Shown here: positions 34,811 through 44,293 of the stretch, piece by piece
Layout of the letters: the number at the start of each line of letters is the position of its first letter
Position numbering within the stretch: the first letter of the stretch is position 1
Assembly: GCF_009617755.1 (NCBI RefSeq)
Contig: NZ_BGZH01000006.1
Coordinates: 1 to 64,000, forward strand
DNA from: Marinobacter salsuginis
GTDB lineage: Bacteria; Pseudomonadota; Gammaproteobacteria; Pseudomonadales; Oleiphilaceae
Direction of reading: 5' to 3'
DNA: 64,000 nucleotides
The notes under the pieces: model-generated
Database searches by the model: none
Told to the model about the DNA's origin: nothing
What the model saw: only the letters and a program-made list of their open reading frames with translations
Program-made: the position numbers and the translations under genes

Positions 34811-35036
34811 GGAACACCATACCTTCTTTCACTTTTACAGACGCGCCAGGATACAGCGAGCCAGCAGGCTTATTACCCAGGCCCCGCTCATACATAACTG
34901 AATAGGTGGTTTGAGATTCAGGGCTGTGACCGGGCACTTCTAGTGCCACCACCTCGTCGTACGAAATCTCACCTTTGGGCCACTCGTGAGGAGTTGCTTC
35001 GACAACGATAGTGACCAACTTTTTGTCTGGGTTCAT
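34785..35036 (-). CDS. Single-domain ubiquitin-like (multiubiquitin-family) protein
   Basis: 83 residues with a beta-grasp pattern: LVTIVVEATPHEWPKGEISYDEVVALEV, then TTYSVMYERG ... PGASVKVKEGMVFHVSETGQS. This is the unit of the bacterial multiubiquitin family, here present once. The C-terminus ends in T-G-Q-S, so trimming of two residues would expose a Gly; that is inference. The first gene of the E1/DUF6527 operon and divergent from the XRE gene. Confidence 0.75.
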   Translation of the reverse strand: MNPDKKLVTIVVEATPHEWPKGEISYDEVVALEVPGHSPESQTTYSVMYERGLGNKPAGSLYPGASVKVKEGMVFHVSETGQS

Positions 35037-35164
35037 GATCAGAATTCCTCTATTACGATCTTGGATTTTCTATTTCATCTATGCAAATTAGTTGCTAAAC
35101 TGAAACTCGCAAAACAATAATTTCATATGTCGAATAATGTTGCAACTATAAAACTGGAAAAATT

Positions 35165-35521
35165 ATGCCCAAAGGTCAATTTGATGCTGACGCATTTTTT
35201 GAAGCCTTAGATAAAACCCGTAATAACAAGAAGATAACTTGGAGGAAGGTGGCAGAAGAGGCTGGTGTTAGTGCTTCCACTCTCACTCGTATGGCACAAG
35301 GAAAGCGGCCTGACGTGGACACGTTGGCGGCACTGGCAGCATGGTCTCAGTTGAAAGTGGACAATTTTATTCAGCGGGATACACATGATTCGAAGCCCGC
35401 AGAGAACTCAATAGAGGACGTTGCTGCTCTGTTCAGAGCTGACCCAACCCTATCTTCGGATGCTAAAGTTGCAATAGAGGCGATTGTTCGGACAGCTCAC
35501 GAAAAGTTGAGAAATCATTAA
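35165..35521 (+). CDS. XRE-family helix-turn-helix regulator
   Basis: 118 residues. Helix-turn-helix ITWRKVAEEAGVSASTLTRMAQGKRPDVDTLAALAAWS (about 20-58), then a helical tail. It faces the ubiquitin-like operon and precedes an ImmA/IrrE peptidase gene by 16 bp. In such pairs the peptidase usually cleaves the repressor to switch on neighbouring genes. Confidence 0.82.
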   Translation: MPKGQFDADAFFEALDKTRNNKKITWRKVAEEAGVSASTLTRMAQGKRPDVDTLAALAAWSQLKVDNFIQRDTHDSKPAENSIEDVAALFRADPTLSSDAKVAIEAIVRTAHEKLRNH

Positions 35522-35537
35522 CATGGAACCGTAGTTC

Positions 35538-36110
35538 ATGGCATTAATGCGTGGATTTAAAAGTGAAGCCAATAAGTACGCCAAAGAGATGCGAGAAGAG
35601 CTCGGGAGACAACCCCACGAGCCACTCTGCCCGTGGGAATTGGCAACTTTGTTGGAAATCCCAATTCTTCCATTGAGTGAATTCTCTGCTAGCGATCCGC
35701 AGGCAGTTTCCGTTTTGTCCAACGGTGCTCAAGATAACTTCTCGGCAGTCTCCGTTTTTGAGGGCAGGAAACGATTGATCGTTCATAACGATGCTCATCA
35801 TCCCTACCGGCAAGCCGCCAACATTGCCCACGAGTTAAGCCACGCAATTTTGTTACACCCCCCTACTCCTCCATTTACAGGCGATGGGGAGCGCAACTTC
35901 AATGCCGAAGTAAGGTCCATGGAGGAGGAGGCAAACTGGCTCGGACCTGCTCTGCTAGTTTCGGAGGAAGCAGCCCTTCAGATTGTACGTAACAAGATGT
36001 CCATGAGCGATGCGAGTAAGCTCTACTCGGCCAGCGAACAACTGATCACGATGAGAATAAACGTCACCGGCGCCCGCAAGCGGACGAGCCGCTTCAGAAG
36101 ACCAAAATAA
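35538..36110 (+). CDS. ImmA/IrrE-family zinc metallopeptidase
   Basis: 190 residues. The site AANIAHELSHAILLHPP (HExxH about residue 96) and a downstream acidic block EANWLGPALLVSEEAAL fit ImmA/IrrE. It probably processes the adjacent XRE repressor, making the ubiquitin-like operon inducible (inference from family behaviour). The C-terminus is basic (ARKRTSRFRRPK). Confidence 0.85.
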   Translation: MALMRGFKSEANKYAKEMREELGRQPHEPLCPWELATLLEIPILPLSEFSASDPQAVSVLSNGAQDNFSAVSVFEGRKRLIVHNDAHHPYRQAANIAHELSHAILLHPPTPPFTGDGERNFNAEVRSMEEEANWLGPALLVSEEAALQIVRNKMSMSDASKLYSASEQLITMRINVTGARKRTSRFRRPK

Positions 36111-36195
36111 AAGGCAGTTAGACACTTCGTTTAAAAGGGCGATCTTAGCAACCCAGAGGTGCCCGAATTCATCAAACTACTGCGGTCAGCGTCCG

Positions 36196-37242
36196 CTAGG
36201 TCGATTTCGGTTCGATATCTTCTCCCAGGGTCTTCGGCCCGTTTATTTGATCGCTAATTTCCTTGAGCTTCTGCATCATGTCAGCAAATGACCATGGGAG
36301 ATCACCGGGAAACATAACACCCATTTTCTCCCAATCCGCTTCCAGCGCTTCGGCGATCTCTCCTTCGGGTACAATCTTGATGGAGCCCGGCACCGCTTCA
36401 TTCCATTTTGCCGCCGCTCGTTTGAAGTATTTCTGTTTGTGGTCCACGACCTTGGCTAGCAATTCCTGGTTATCAATGAAGCCGGGGTTTTGCTCATGAA
36501 TCGCGATAACGTCATAGATATGCCGCGACTGACGTTCACCCAGACCTGCCACTCCCCGGTGATTGATTTCATGAAGGGCGGTGAGTTTTTCAAAGAACGT
36601 GCGATCACATCCCAACACATCGACGATGCAACTGTCATCGTGCTGAACTCTCAGACCTTCCAGCACCATTGGAGTTACCGTGTGGGTATCTGACGGCTCC
36701 AGCCCGGCTTTCCCACCACATTCAAGCAGCACCCTCGGCCTTATGTATCCGCCAACTGGCGCCTGGAAAAGCTGAGGGTAGAAAATCTCGATGTCCAGAC
36801 CGTTCGGCGCCACTTTAACGGTGAACTCAGAGTGGATTTGCTTCAGTTCATCAACCAAGAAGGGAGCCAAAACGTTGGATACGGTATCGGCAGCCGCCGA
36901 ATTCAGCTTCTCGACTCTCTTTTTTCGAGGAGTGTTCTTTTCCCCACCCTCAGGCTCGGGGTGCCCAAGGAATTTCATGTCAAGCGAAAGGTCGATGTCT
37001 TCAGACATGCGGTCGATGCAGTGAAAGACCTTGCTGAGCGTAGTACCACCTTTAAACATGAACGGGGTGGAACTCTTGCCGGTATGCTTTGGCTTAAGTT
37101 TCTCGAACAAAAGCTTCAAGACCAGAGTCACATAATAGTCTTTCTCCAATACATAGCTGGGCAATCCCGTTCTCGATGCACCCGCCGCGAACAGGTCCTT
37201 CTTCTCGGCCTCGGCCAGTGTAAACAGGTACGGTTTATCCAT
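36196..37242 (-). CDS. AbiEii/AbiGii-type nucleotidyltransferase toxin
   Basis: 348 residues. The nucleotidyltransferase motif FMFKGGTTLSKVF (about 63-75) and DIDLSLD (about 82-88) match AbiEii proteins, which transfer nucleotides (to tRNA in characterised cases) and arrest growth on phage infection. The gene starts 4 bp after the upstream antitoxin-like gene. Longer than average, with a basic helical C-terminal part. Confidence 0.85.
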   Translation of the reverse strand: MDKPYLFTLAEAEKKDLFAAGASRTGLPSYVLEKDYYVTLVLKLLFEKLKPKHTGKSSTPFMFKGGTTLSKVFHCIDRMSEDIDLSLDMKFLGHPEPEGGEKNTPRKKRVEKLNSAAADTVSNVLAPFLVDELKQIHSEFTVKVAPNGLDIEIFYPQLFQAPVGGYIRPRVLLECGGKAGLEPSDTHTVTPMVLEGLRVQHDDSCIVDVLGCDRTFFEKLTALHEINHRGVAGLGERQSRHIYDVIAIHEQNPGFIDNQELLAKVVDHKQKYFKRAAAKWNEAVPGSIKIVPEGEIAEALEADWEKMGVMFPGDLPWSFADMMQKLKEISDQINGPKTLGEDIEPKST

Positions 37243-37246
37243 TGGC

Positions 37247-37864
37247 TTACTCCAGAATCGGTTGCGCCCACTTCAGCTTGCCCTCAAGCGCTGAGATTAG
37301 TTTTTTTTGACCCTTCTCTGACAGCGAGAGATAAACCTTCTTGAATACATTTCCCTCCCGCTCTGCATGCTCCTTGCCGGCATACTCAAGTGCTACCCAC
37401 AAGCGTGCGGCCGTTTCCTTTTCATCCTTTGACAGTCCTCTCAGATGTTTCACCGCGTGTTCAAAGGCCTGGCTGTACTTGAACTCTATCTGGGCCTTTC
37501 CCAGCTTGATCGGCTGGATACGTTTCGTCGAGATAAATACAGGCTTCATTGGCATTTGGGTCGATGCCCCGAATTCATTTAGGGCCTTGGCGCCTGAAGG
37601 CACGACAAAAGCTTTCCGTTCCTTTGCGAGAACAGAAACAATCTTCTCCGGAGTAGCAAAGGCAGGCCCGAACCGGGTCGGCTTGGGCCGTTGCCACAGG
37701 CCTCGTTCGAGGGGTGCAATAAGCTCCGCCTCCTTCAATTTCTTCAAGCTCTGAGAAATGAGGGGACCATGGCCTCCGAAGCGCTTCACTAGCTGCTTAT
37801 GCGTAAAAACGCCCCCGTAAGGCTGTCTCTTTACATACTCCGCAATTTTTTCGCTAATGGTCAT
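37247..37864 (-). CDS. AbiEi-like (DUF6088) antitoxin
   Basis: 205 residues. The N-terminal winged helix (TISEKIAEYVKRQPYGGVFTHKQLVKRFGGHGPLISQSLKKLKEAELI) is typical of AbiEi and DUF6088 antitoxins, which repress the operon. The C-terminal half is the neutralising domain. It is the first gene of the type IV-like pair with the gene ending at 36196. Confidence 0.82.
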   Translation of the reverse strand: MTISEKIAEYVKRQPYGGVFTHKQLVKRFGGHGPLISQSLKKLKEAELIAPLERGLWQRPKPTRFGPAFATPEKIVSVLAKERKAFVVPSGAKALNEFGASTQMPMKPVFISTKRIQPIKLGKAQIEFKYSQAFEHAVKHLRGLSKDEKETAARLWVALEYAGKEHAEREGNVFKKVYLSLSEKGQKKLISALEGKLKWAQPILE

Positions 37865-38715
37865 CAGCTTAACTCTCTAAAAATACTCGAATAACTAGCC
37901 AAATCACTAAACAGATTGTATACCATGCTGACGAATTTTTCACCAACCATCAGCGAGTGCAGAAAAGCTACGGATTTGAGGAACTACGAATGTTCGTTTT
38001 TTGTTTGAAAGCAGACAACAGCAAACAGCGCTCAGTCGGGCGAATAAGTTCATGAAAAGCACGAATTTCACGTTGTATGAAGTAACTTGCGTACCAGATC
38101 AAGGCGCCGACCGGGTAGGCCATTGTGTCAGCTGCATTTATTGGAGGCTGGCTAGTTCGATGAACAACAACACCGCGCATAAGTTAAACGTCACGCACCG
38201 TATCTTTTAGTTCATGAGTTTTTGTTGGATTGGTCTTTAGCTCAGTAACTATGAAGTTTCCTGCGAATATCGCCGAGACTCGACTTTTTTACACGCAGTG
38301 CAGTAATTGATTTATGGCCCGTCGAGCAACGCGCAGATGTGATCTGCAAGGTGAAGTCTGGTAGCAAAGCGAATATTAAGATTTGGGGATAACGTTCGGC
38401 TCACGCGCCGGAGTTCCCCCGATACGCATGACACTCCCCAGCCTCTTTTTGGGAATGTCCGCTGTAACGGGGTAGAACCCGTCTGAACCGCCCCGGCTAT
38501 CGCGGAGGCCCGTTTATTCGAAGACCGAATAGAACTTGCTTCTAAACTTAATGAAGCTAAACTCTTATTCGGCATGCATTTTTTTAATGGCTGACGAGAC
38601 TATAGAACTATGGCGCCCTTTCAAGGGATCGAAATCCTCGGAACAAGCTTAGAAGAGTCAGCCGCTGAACAATTTGTTTCGTCTAGTTGGTCGTTTTAAG
38701 CGTTGAGATGTTGAT
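37865..38715. other. 850-bp stretch without a supported gene
   Basis: Both strands carry stop codons throughout and no ribosome binding site with a credible frame was found. 38312-38575 is open on the minus strand but does not look like protein. No tRNA, riboswitch or attC structure could be recognised. It marks the boundary between the defence island and the metabolic and signalling part. Confidence 0.5.
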
Positions 38716-40842
38716 ATGCGTCAATCGATTTTGTCTTGTAGACGAGTTCGATCAAGGCTCTTTTCTATCCAGTTGTCTTCTGGCGTGTTTTGTCTTGCAA
38801 TCTTCAGTGCGGCTACAGCTGATGATTCGCTTTGGGATATTCCTCTAGAGGAACTCGGCCAAATACGGGTTGTCTCTATTGCTTCAGGTATGGAGACCCC
38901 CCTTGATAAGGCTGCGGCGGTCACCTCTGTCATCAGTGCTGACGACATTGCTGCGATTGGAGCAACGGATCTTGATCAGGTGCTCGAGACAGTGCCTGGC
39001 CTTCACGTCAACCATTCAGATCAGGGGTTTTCTCCCAAATACGTTTTTCGAGGAATAACCACAAGTAATAATGCTCAGGCGCTCCTGCTTATCAACGGCA
39101 TTCCCACTACCACAATGATGTATGGAAATCGGGGCAATGCTTGGGGCGGTATGCCGGTTAAGGCAATCGAGCGCATTGAGGTTATCAGGGGGCCTGGTTC
39201 TGCGCTCTATGGTGCAGACGCGTACTCCGGTGTCATAAACATTATTACAAAGGGCCCAGGATCGATCGATGGTCAGACAGTTGGTGTGCGACTCGCCAGT
39301 AATAAAACCCACGGCGGTTGGCTGGAATCAGGCCAAGAATTGGCCGGACTGGGAGTGAATTTAATATTGGAGTACCAAACTACAGAAGGCTGGGACGACA
39401 TTATAGAGCGCGACGCACAGACCAAATTTGACGAGACATTTGGTACTTCAGCCTCTTTGGCACCTGGCCCTGTAAACACGGGCGTGGACCAATTGGATGC
39501 CCGCTTCGAAATGGGTAAAAACCATTGGACGCTGCGCGCAGGTATTCAAGACCGCGGTAACTTGGGCACTGGCCCGGGCCTAGCCCAAGCTCTGGATCCG
39601 GAGGGGCAGTATTCTTCTCGTCGTCTCAATATGGATTACAGTTACCGCTGGCCCAACATCGCGCATGATCTGGACGTCGAGGCTCGGGTGTCATATTTCA
39701 ATATAACCCAAGAGCCTGAAAACAATATTATCCTTTACCCACCAGGGGCGTTTGACGGTGAGTTCCCAAATGGATTGATTGGTAACCCGGGCTACAAGGA
39801 GCATCAGATTCGTATAGATCTGAGTTCAGTTTATCGAGGCTTTCTGAACCACCGGCTTCACACAGGTGTCGGAACGTTTTGGGCAGACCTCTACGAAGTC
39901 ACCGAACAAAAGAACTTTAACCCGGATTTCAGCCCCAGAGACTCTGTAGTTGACGTCTCCGATGATCCAACCGAGATCTGGATGCCCGAGGCAGACCGCA
40001 CTAACTATTACATGTTTGTTCAGAATGAGTGGAAATTCGCGCAAAATTGGCAACTCGTAAGTGGTGTTCGTTTTGACGAATATACCGATTTCGGAAGCAC
40101 CGTTAATCCCCGGGCCGCCTTGATATGGGCTACGACGGACGCTATTACCACAAAGGTTTTATATGGGCGCGCCTTTCGTGCCCCTTCTTTAAACGAGCTT
40201 TACGTGTCCAACAATCCTGTCTTCATTGGAAATGACCAACTGGATGCGGAAACTATCGATACCTTTGAAGTTGGCATGTCTCATCAGCTGACTCCACGCG
40301 TACTTTACGCTCTTAACCTGTTTTATTACGAGATTGACGATCTCATTACCGCTGTGCCGATTTCCGGGACAATCGCTACTCAATACCGAAACGCAGGTCA
40401 GAGAAGTGGGCATGGGGGCGAGTTCGAACTTTCCTTTAACGTTTCGGATGATCTTTCGTTAAAGGTGAATTACGCGTATCAAACAGCCAAAGATGAACGT
40501 ACGGGACAATCCGTGGGCGAGGCTCCCAATCATCAGGTTTATGGACGCACTGATTGGTCTCTCTCGCCCCGCTGGGCTCTGAGCTCACAAGTGAACTGGG
40601 TGGGAGAGCAGAAAAGAACGGAAGCCGATCAGAGAGAACCTGTGCGCGACTCCACAACTGTGGATATGACTCTTCGAACAAAGGGCTTATGGCGCGGGCT
40701 GGATCTTTCGCTATCCGTGACAAATATCTTCGATGAAGATGTTAGAGATCCGAGCCCCTTTTCAGAGCCAACCCCTGCCATTCCAAACGACTTCCCGATG
40801 CCAGGGCGTCGCTTGGTGGGCGAGCTCCATTACACGTTCTGA
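38716..40842 (+). CDS. TonB-dependent outer-membrane receptor
   Basis: 708 residues. Signal peptide (about 1-36), a plug domain (AAAVTSVISADDIAAIGATDLDQVLETVPGLHV, ALLLINGIP, IERIEVIRGPGSALYGADAYSGVINIITK) and a 22-strand barrel ending in LVGELHYTF with terminal Phe. The plug motifs are those of siderophore or vitamin receptors; the substrate is not predictable. No Fur box was found by eye. It converges on the citrate-synthase-like genes with a 19-bp gap. Confidence 0.88.
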   Translation: MRQSILSCRRVRSRLFSIQLSSGVFCLAIFSAATADDSLWDIPLEELGQIRVVSIASGMETPLDKAAAVTSVISADDIAAIGATDLDQVLETVPGLHVNHSDQGFSPKYVFRGITTSNNAQALLLINGIPTTTMMYGNRGNAWGGMPVKAIERIEVIRGPGSALYGADAYSGVINIITKGPGSIDGQTVGVRLASNKTHGGWLESGQELAGLGVNLILEYQTTEGWDDIIERDAQTKFDETFGTSASLAPGPVNTGVDQLDARFEMGKNHWTLRAGIQDRGNLGTGPGLAQALDPEGQYSSRRLNMDYSYRWPNIAHDLDVEARVSYFNITQEPENNIILYPPGAFDGEFPNGLIGNPGYKEHQIRIDLSSVYRGFLNHRLHTGVGTFWADLYEVTEQKNFNPDFSPRDSVVDVSDDPTEIWMPEADRTNYYMFVQNEWKFAQNWQLVSGVRFDEYTDFGSTVNPRAALIWATTDAITTKVLYGRAFRAPSLNELYVSNNPVFIGNDQLDAETIDTFEVGMSHQLTPRVLYALNLFYYEIDDLITAVPISGTIATQYRNAGQRSGHGGEFELSFNVSDDLSLKVNYAYQTAKDERTGQSVGEAPNHQVYGRTDWSLSPRWALSSQVNWVGEQKRTEADQREPVRDSTTVDMTLRTKGLWRGLDLSLSVTNIFDEDVRDPSPFSEPTPAIPNDFPMPGRRLVGELHYTF

Positions 40843-40861
40843 AGATGATGATATCCCTAGC

Positions 40862-41659
40862 TCAATCGTCCCAATTTCGCTTCCCAACACCGTGATAAAC
40901 AATGCTTTCACACCGAATGGGGAAAAAGCTTCCCTCGGGTCGTTTTTTCGCGTCTTTGTAGCACGGTGCCATGCCAGTTACAAAGCCGGGTGACAGTAGA
41001 AGTTGGTACTCTTCGCAACTGAAGCCCATGTCTGCCGCGAGGGCAGCGTGAACAGCAGCAACATTCATTGAATATCCGTGCTCCCTGTTCACATGCTCGT
41101 ATACCGCAAATGCCATTTTCAAATGGCGCCCCTCAGAAAACCCGTATTCCTTTGCCTTATCCAATGTAAAGGCGATGCGCTCATCCGTTTTCGCGAGTGG
41201 ACGTCCGTAGCCATATAGAATACGACCCAAAGATTTCTCTCGGTCAGCAAACTCCTCCAGCTTTCCGCCCTCATCGCACCACTGGGCTGCCCTGTAAAAG
41301 AAGTCAAGCGCGCGAACTTCCGGCCGGCGACCATAGATGGATGCCTCGGAAATACTTAATCCAGCCATCATTCCGAGTGATGGAGTGGTACGAACCGAAC
41401 CCGCCAAAGCCGCAACATGGTTTGGCCAGATGGACGGATCCGGGTAGCTGCTACCGACCCAATAACAATTCAGCATGTTAGCGACGTTCTTACCGGGATC
41501 TCTACCAAGAATTGCATACAGATACAAATGCAACCATTCGAGGTGATCCAATTCGTGATGTAGATCTTTGCCATGCATGACCACGCGCTCAGTAAGAAAG
41601 GCCTTTCCAATACGCGTCACCAAGCGGCTTTCAGTCTCATACAGTCGTTCATGGTTCAT
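40862..41659 (-). CDS. Citrate-synthase-like protein B, catalytic His replaced
   Basis: 265 residues from the ATG at 41659, preceded by GAGGAGGG and overlapping the previous stop as ATGA. The fold cues of citrate synthase or citryl-CoA lyase are present (VRTTPSLGMMAGLSISEASIYGRRPE; LYGYGRPLAKTDERI; SMNVAAVHAALAADMGF). The loop equivalent to GYGHP reads GYGRP and the NVD loop reads NVA, so the His and Asp of citrate synthase are absent. It probably pairs with the gene upstream as a heteromer. Confidence 0.6.
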   Translation of the reverse strand: MNHERLYETESRLVTRIGKAFLTERVVMHGKDLHHELDHLEWLHLYLYAILGRDPGKNVANMLNCYWVGSSYPDPSIWPNHVAALAGSVRTTPSLGMMAGLSISEASIYGRRPEVRALDFFYRAAQWCDEGGKLEEFADREKSLGRILYGYGRPLAKTDERIAFTLDKAKEYGFSEGRHLKMAFAVYEHVNREHGYSMNVAAVHAALAADMGFSCEEYQLLLSPGFVTGMAPCYKDAKKRPEGSFFPIRCESIVYHGVGKRNWDD

Positions 41660-42486
41660 TGGCCGCCCTCCTCGGCAGTTTTCTGACAAGGCCCCGGATC
41701 ATCCTCCAGTTGGATGGCAGGACTGTAGAAGGGAAACTTTTTCCAGCCCATTTCACGTTGCTCCAATGCATGCACGGCCGCCCCGGGTAGCCTGAGCATA
41801 AGGTAAAGCATGCTGCCCTGATCCTGATCCAGGCCAAGGTCCACGAAGGTTGCAGCGGCGATAGCAGTGATCGATATGGGGCAACCAAAGAATCCCTCGA
41901 GGTTACAACGATGATCTCGGAGCCAGACCAAGGCGCCATCGTCCGGTGCGAATCGGACCAAAAGCTCCAGCGATTGGAGAAGCGTTGTCGGTATCTGGTC
42001 ACCATTCGGGTCAAAGCCCGGTGGATGCTCGATTGCTGGCCAGATGTCGGCCCTTTCGTCTTCCTGAGGAGCCTGAAGGCGGGCTTTCCAGCGCTCAATA
42101 TCTTGTTCGCACTCCAGCCATAAGCGCATACAAATTTCAAGCTCCTGAGCGCCACCATAAAGTCCTGAGCCAACCGCAAGTGCGCACATAAGGGCTGAGC
42201 TATGATTGGTGCCGGCCACACCACCATTCATGGCGGCACGAATACTGGCCTCTTTGGGACCTTGGTTAGCAAGAACTAGGGCGAGTTTTTCAAGCAATAC
42301 GGCTTCGTGTGGTTGCGGTCGATTTCCTTTAAACATCAATAACAGGTATTCGAACCAACCTGCTTTTTCTATGACCTGGCTATACACATCGTAGCCGTGA
42401 CAGTAACAAGCCTTGGCAGCGAATGGATTGGATTCTTCCGGCTCTTCAAACCAGAAATTGGAGTGATACGCATAGTCTGATGACAC
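41656..42486 (-). CDS. Citrate-synthase-like protein A, catalytic His replaced
   Basis: 276 residues. NQGPKEASIRAAMNGGVAGTNHSSALMCALAVGSGLYGGAQELE aligns with the citryl-CoA lyase/citrate synthase core, where LHGGA would be expected; here it is LYGGA, so His is Tyr. The block MLYLMLRLPGAAVHALEQREMGWKKFPFY matches the family's helical region. It lies 26 bp after the TPP-enzyme gene and overlaps protein B. Confidence 0.65.
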   Translation of the reverse strand: MSSDYAYHSNFWFEEPEESNPFAAKACYCHGYDVYSQVIEKAGWFEYLLLMFKGNRPQPHEAVLLEKLALVLANQGPKEASIRAAMNGGVAGTNHSSALMCALAVGSGLYGGAQELEICMRLWLECEQDIERWKARLQAPQEDERADIWPAIEHPPGFDPNGDQIPTTLLQSLELLVRFAPDDGALVWLRDHRCNLEGFFGCPISITAIAAATFVDLGLDQDQGSMLYLMLRLPGAAVHALEQREMGWKKFPFYSPAIQLEDDPGPCQKTAEEGGQ

Positions 42487-42512
42487 GTCGATGCCCTACT
42501 CTATTTGTGAGT

Positions 42513-44237
42513 TTAAATCGAACCTGTTAAAACCTTTATCCTGGAGCCAAAAGGGGGCACCTGGTCACCGTCAACTACGACATCAACCAGGCACGGGCCC
42601 GGCCGAGCCAAGATCCCGGTTATATCAAGATCTTTTAGCTGTTCCATGGATTCAACCCGGTAGGATTCAACGCCCAGTGCCCGGGCGATCATTGAAAAAT
42701 CAACGCTTGGCACCTGGGTTGCTACCTGTTCACCGCCACTCAACTTCTGCCCATGGCGGACCATGCCGAGGGAGGCATCATTGAGCACCAACATAAGAAT
42801 ATTCAGGTTTTCCTGAAGAGCTACTGTCAATTCCTGTCCTGACATTAGATAACTACCATCGCCGGTGAAGCAAACCACCGGTTTATTGCGGTTAGCAACG
42901 GCCATGCCTACAGAGGTCCCTATGGCCCAGCCCATCGCCGCAAATCCCAACCCAATTTGAAAGTAATTGGTCGCCGGCAATATATTGGTCGGACGGCGAA
43001 CGTTCCAATAATGAATTCCCCAAAGAAAACTGTTCCCGGTATCCATCAGTATACGAGTATCCTGAGGACAGATTTGACTCATAAAGGTCATCAACGCCTG
43101 CCCCTTTATACTTCCGGATCTGTCGACGCAATTGTCTGGGTCATCAAAGCGGGTATTCGCTGGCAAGGACTGATCGCTGAAAATCAGACTTCTTCTAAGT
43201 TTCTTTGAGTCGATGCCAAAGGCATTTGCTACCGATTCAAAAAGGGATTGTGGCGCACCCAAAATAACTAATCGAGCCATAGTTGAGCGACTTAGGTGTT
43301 CCGGATTTTTTGATACGTGAATGAGTCGATCAGACATTATAGTCGTAGGATCCCAGCCACAGGTCGAGACCTCATCCAACGCAGTACCAATAGCCACCAC
43401 CAGGTCAGCATTTACCTCCTTAAGCGCGTCGCTGGCGCTATCATGCCCAGCGAAGCCGAAGACCCCGCGGTAAAGCGGATGGAAACTGTCGATCAATCCC
43501 TTTCCTCTCGGCGTCGTGACAATAAGCCAGTTTCGGGACTCGGCTATACGTACCAACAGGTCGCTGGCCTCTGCGGCGCCCTCGCCTAGGACCAGCGTTA
43601 CTTTGCTGGCAGCATCCAGCTCAGTTAACGCAGTCTGGACTGCGTATTCGCTTGGCGCGACATCGTGATTGGTAAAGGCGTTGAATGGTCTATCTATGGC
43701 GTTATCAGGAATATTGTGGCGCATCACATCCAGGGGTATTGAAAGGTGGGCTGGCCCCGACTGGTTCCCCATTGCGTGACTTATTGCCTGCAGCAACTTG
43801 GTTTCCAGCTGTGCTGGATGCGATACCAGGGTGTTATACCGAGTACACCTGGCAAACATTTCCAGTGTGTGAATCCCAGTACAGGACGTCTCTTGCAGGG
43901 AGCCCTGACCAAATCTGTCGAGCCCGGTTTGTGCTGTAATGACCAGCATGGGAATGCCGTCGGCATACGCAGAGGCAACACCGGTGAGAAGATTGGTGGC
44001 CCCGGGGCCGGCCGTGGAGCAACATACGCCTATTTTCCCCGTTTCCCTCGCGTAGCCCTCAGCCATAAATGCCGCGCCGGATTCGTGGCGGGCCGTGATG
44101 GGTCGTATTCCCCCCCGGCGTTCGCTTCGGGCCAGCGCATCGTAGAAAGGTTCGATGCTTCCTCCTGGAACGCCGAACACGTATTCGACGCCAAGGTGCT
44201 CCAGGCAACTTAGTATCAGGTCACCGTTTTCGAACAT
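42513..44237 (-). CDS. Thiamine-diphosphate enzyme, acetolactate-synthase superfamily
   Basis: 574 residues. N-terminal Pyr domain with catalytic Glu (RHESGAAFMAEGYARETG, about residue 51), a central domain, and a C-terminal PP domain with the TPP motif GDGSYLMSGQELTVALQENLNILMLVLND (about 455-483). These enzymes make or break C-C bonds next to a carbonyl. No small regulatory subunit is encoded nearby, so it is not the standard branched-chain enzyme. With the two citrate-synthase-like genes it forms an operon of unknown product. Confidence 0.82.
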   Translation of the reverse strand: MFENGDLILSCLEHLGVEYVFGVPGGSIEPFYDALARSERRGGIRPITARHESGAAFMAEGYARETGKIGVCCSTAGPGATNLLTGVASAYADGIPMLVITAQTGLDRFGQGSLQETSCTGIHTLEMFARCTRYNTLVSHPAQLETKLLQAISHAMGNQSGPAHLSIPLDVMRHNIPDNAIDRPFNAFTNHDVAPSEYAVQTALTELDAASKVTLVLGEGAAEASDLLVRIAESRNWLIVTTPRGKGLIDSFHPLYRGVFGFAGHDSASDALKEVNADLVVAIGTALDEVSTCGWDPTTIMSDRLIHVSKNPEHLSRSTMARLVILGAPQSLFESVANAFGIDSKKLRRSLIFSDQSLPANTRFDDPDNCVDRSGSIKGQALMTFMSQICPQDTRILMDTGNSFLWGIHYWNVRRPTNILPATNYFQIGLGFAAMGWAIGTSVGMAVANRNKPVVCFTGDGSYLMSGQELTVALQENLNILMLVLNDASLGMVRHGQKLSGGEQVATQVPSVDFSMIARALGVESYRVESMEQLKDLDITGILARPGPCLVDVVVDGDQVPPFGSRIKVLTGSI

Positions 44238-44293
44238 GAACCATCCTTACTGGGTATTACAGAGGAATGATGGACCTAAGCCAGGTCGCTTTG

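Noticed and set aside
38312..38575. 87-codon minus-strand frame before the TonB receptor
   Set aside because: No ribosome binding site, no recognisable family, and low-complexity Ser/Arg composition.
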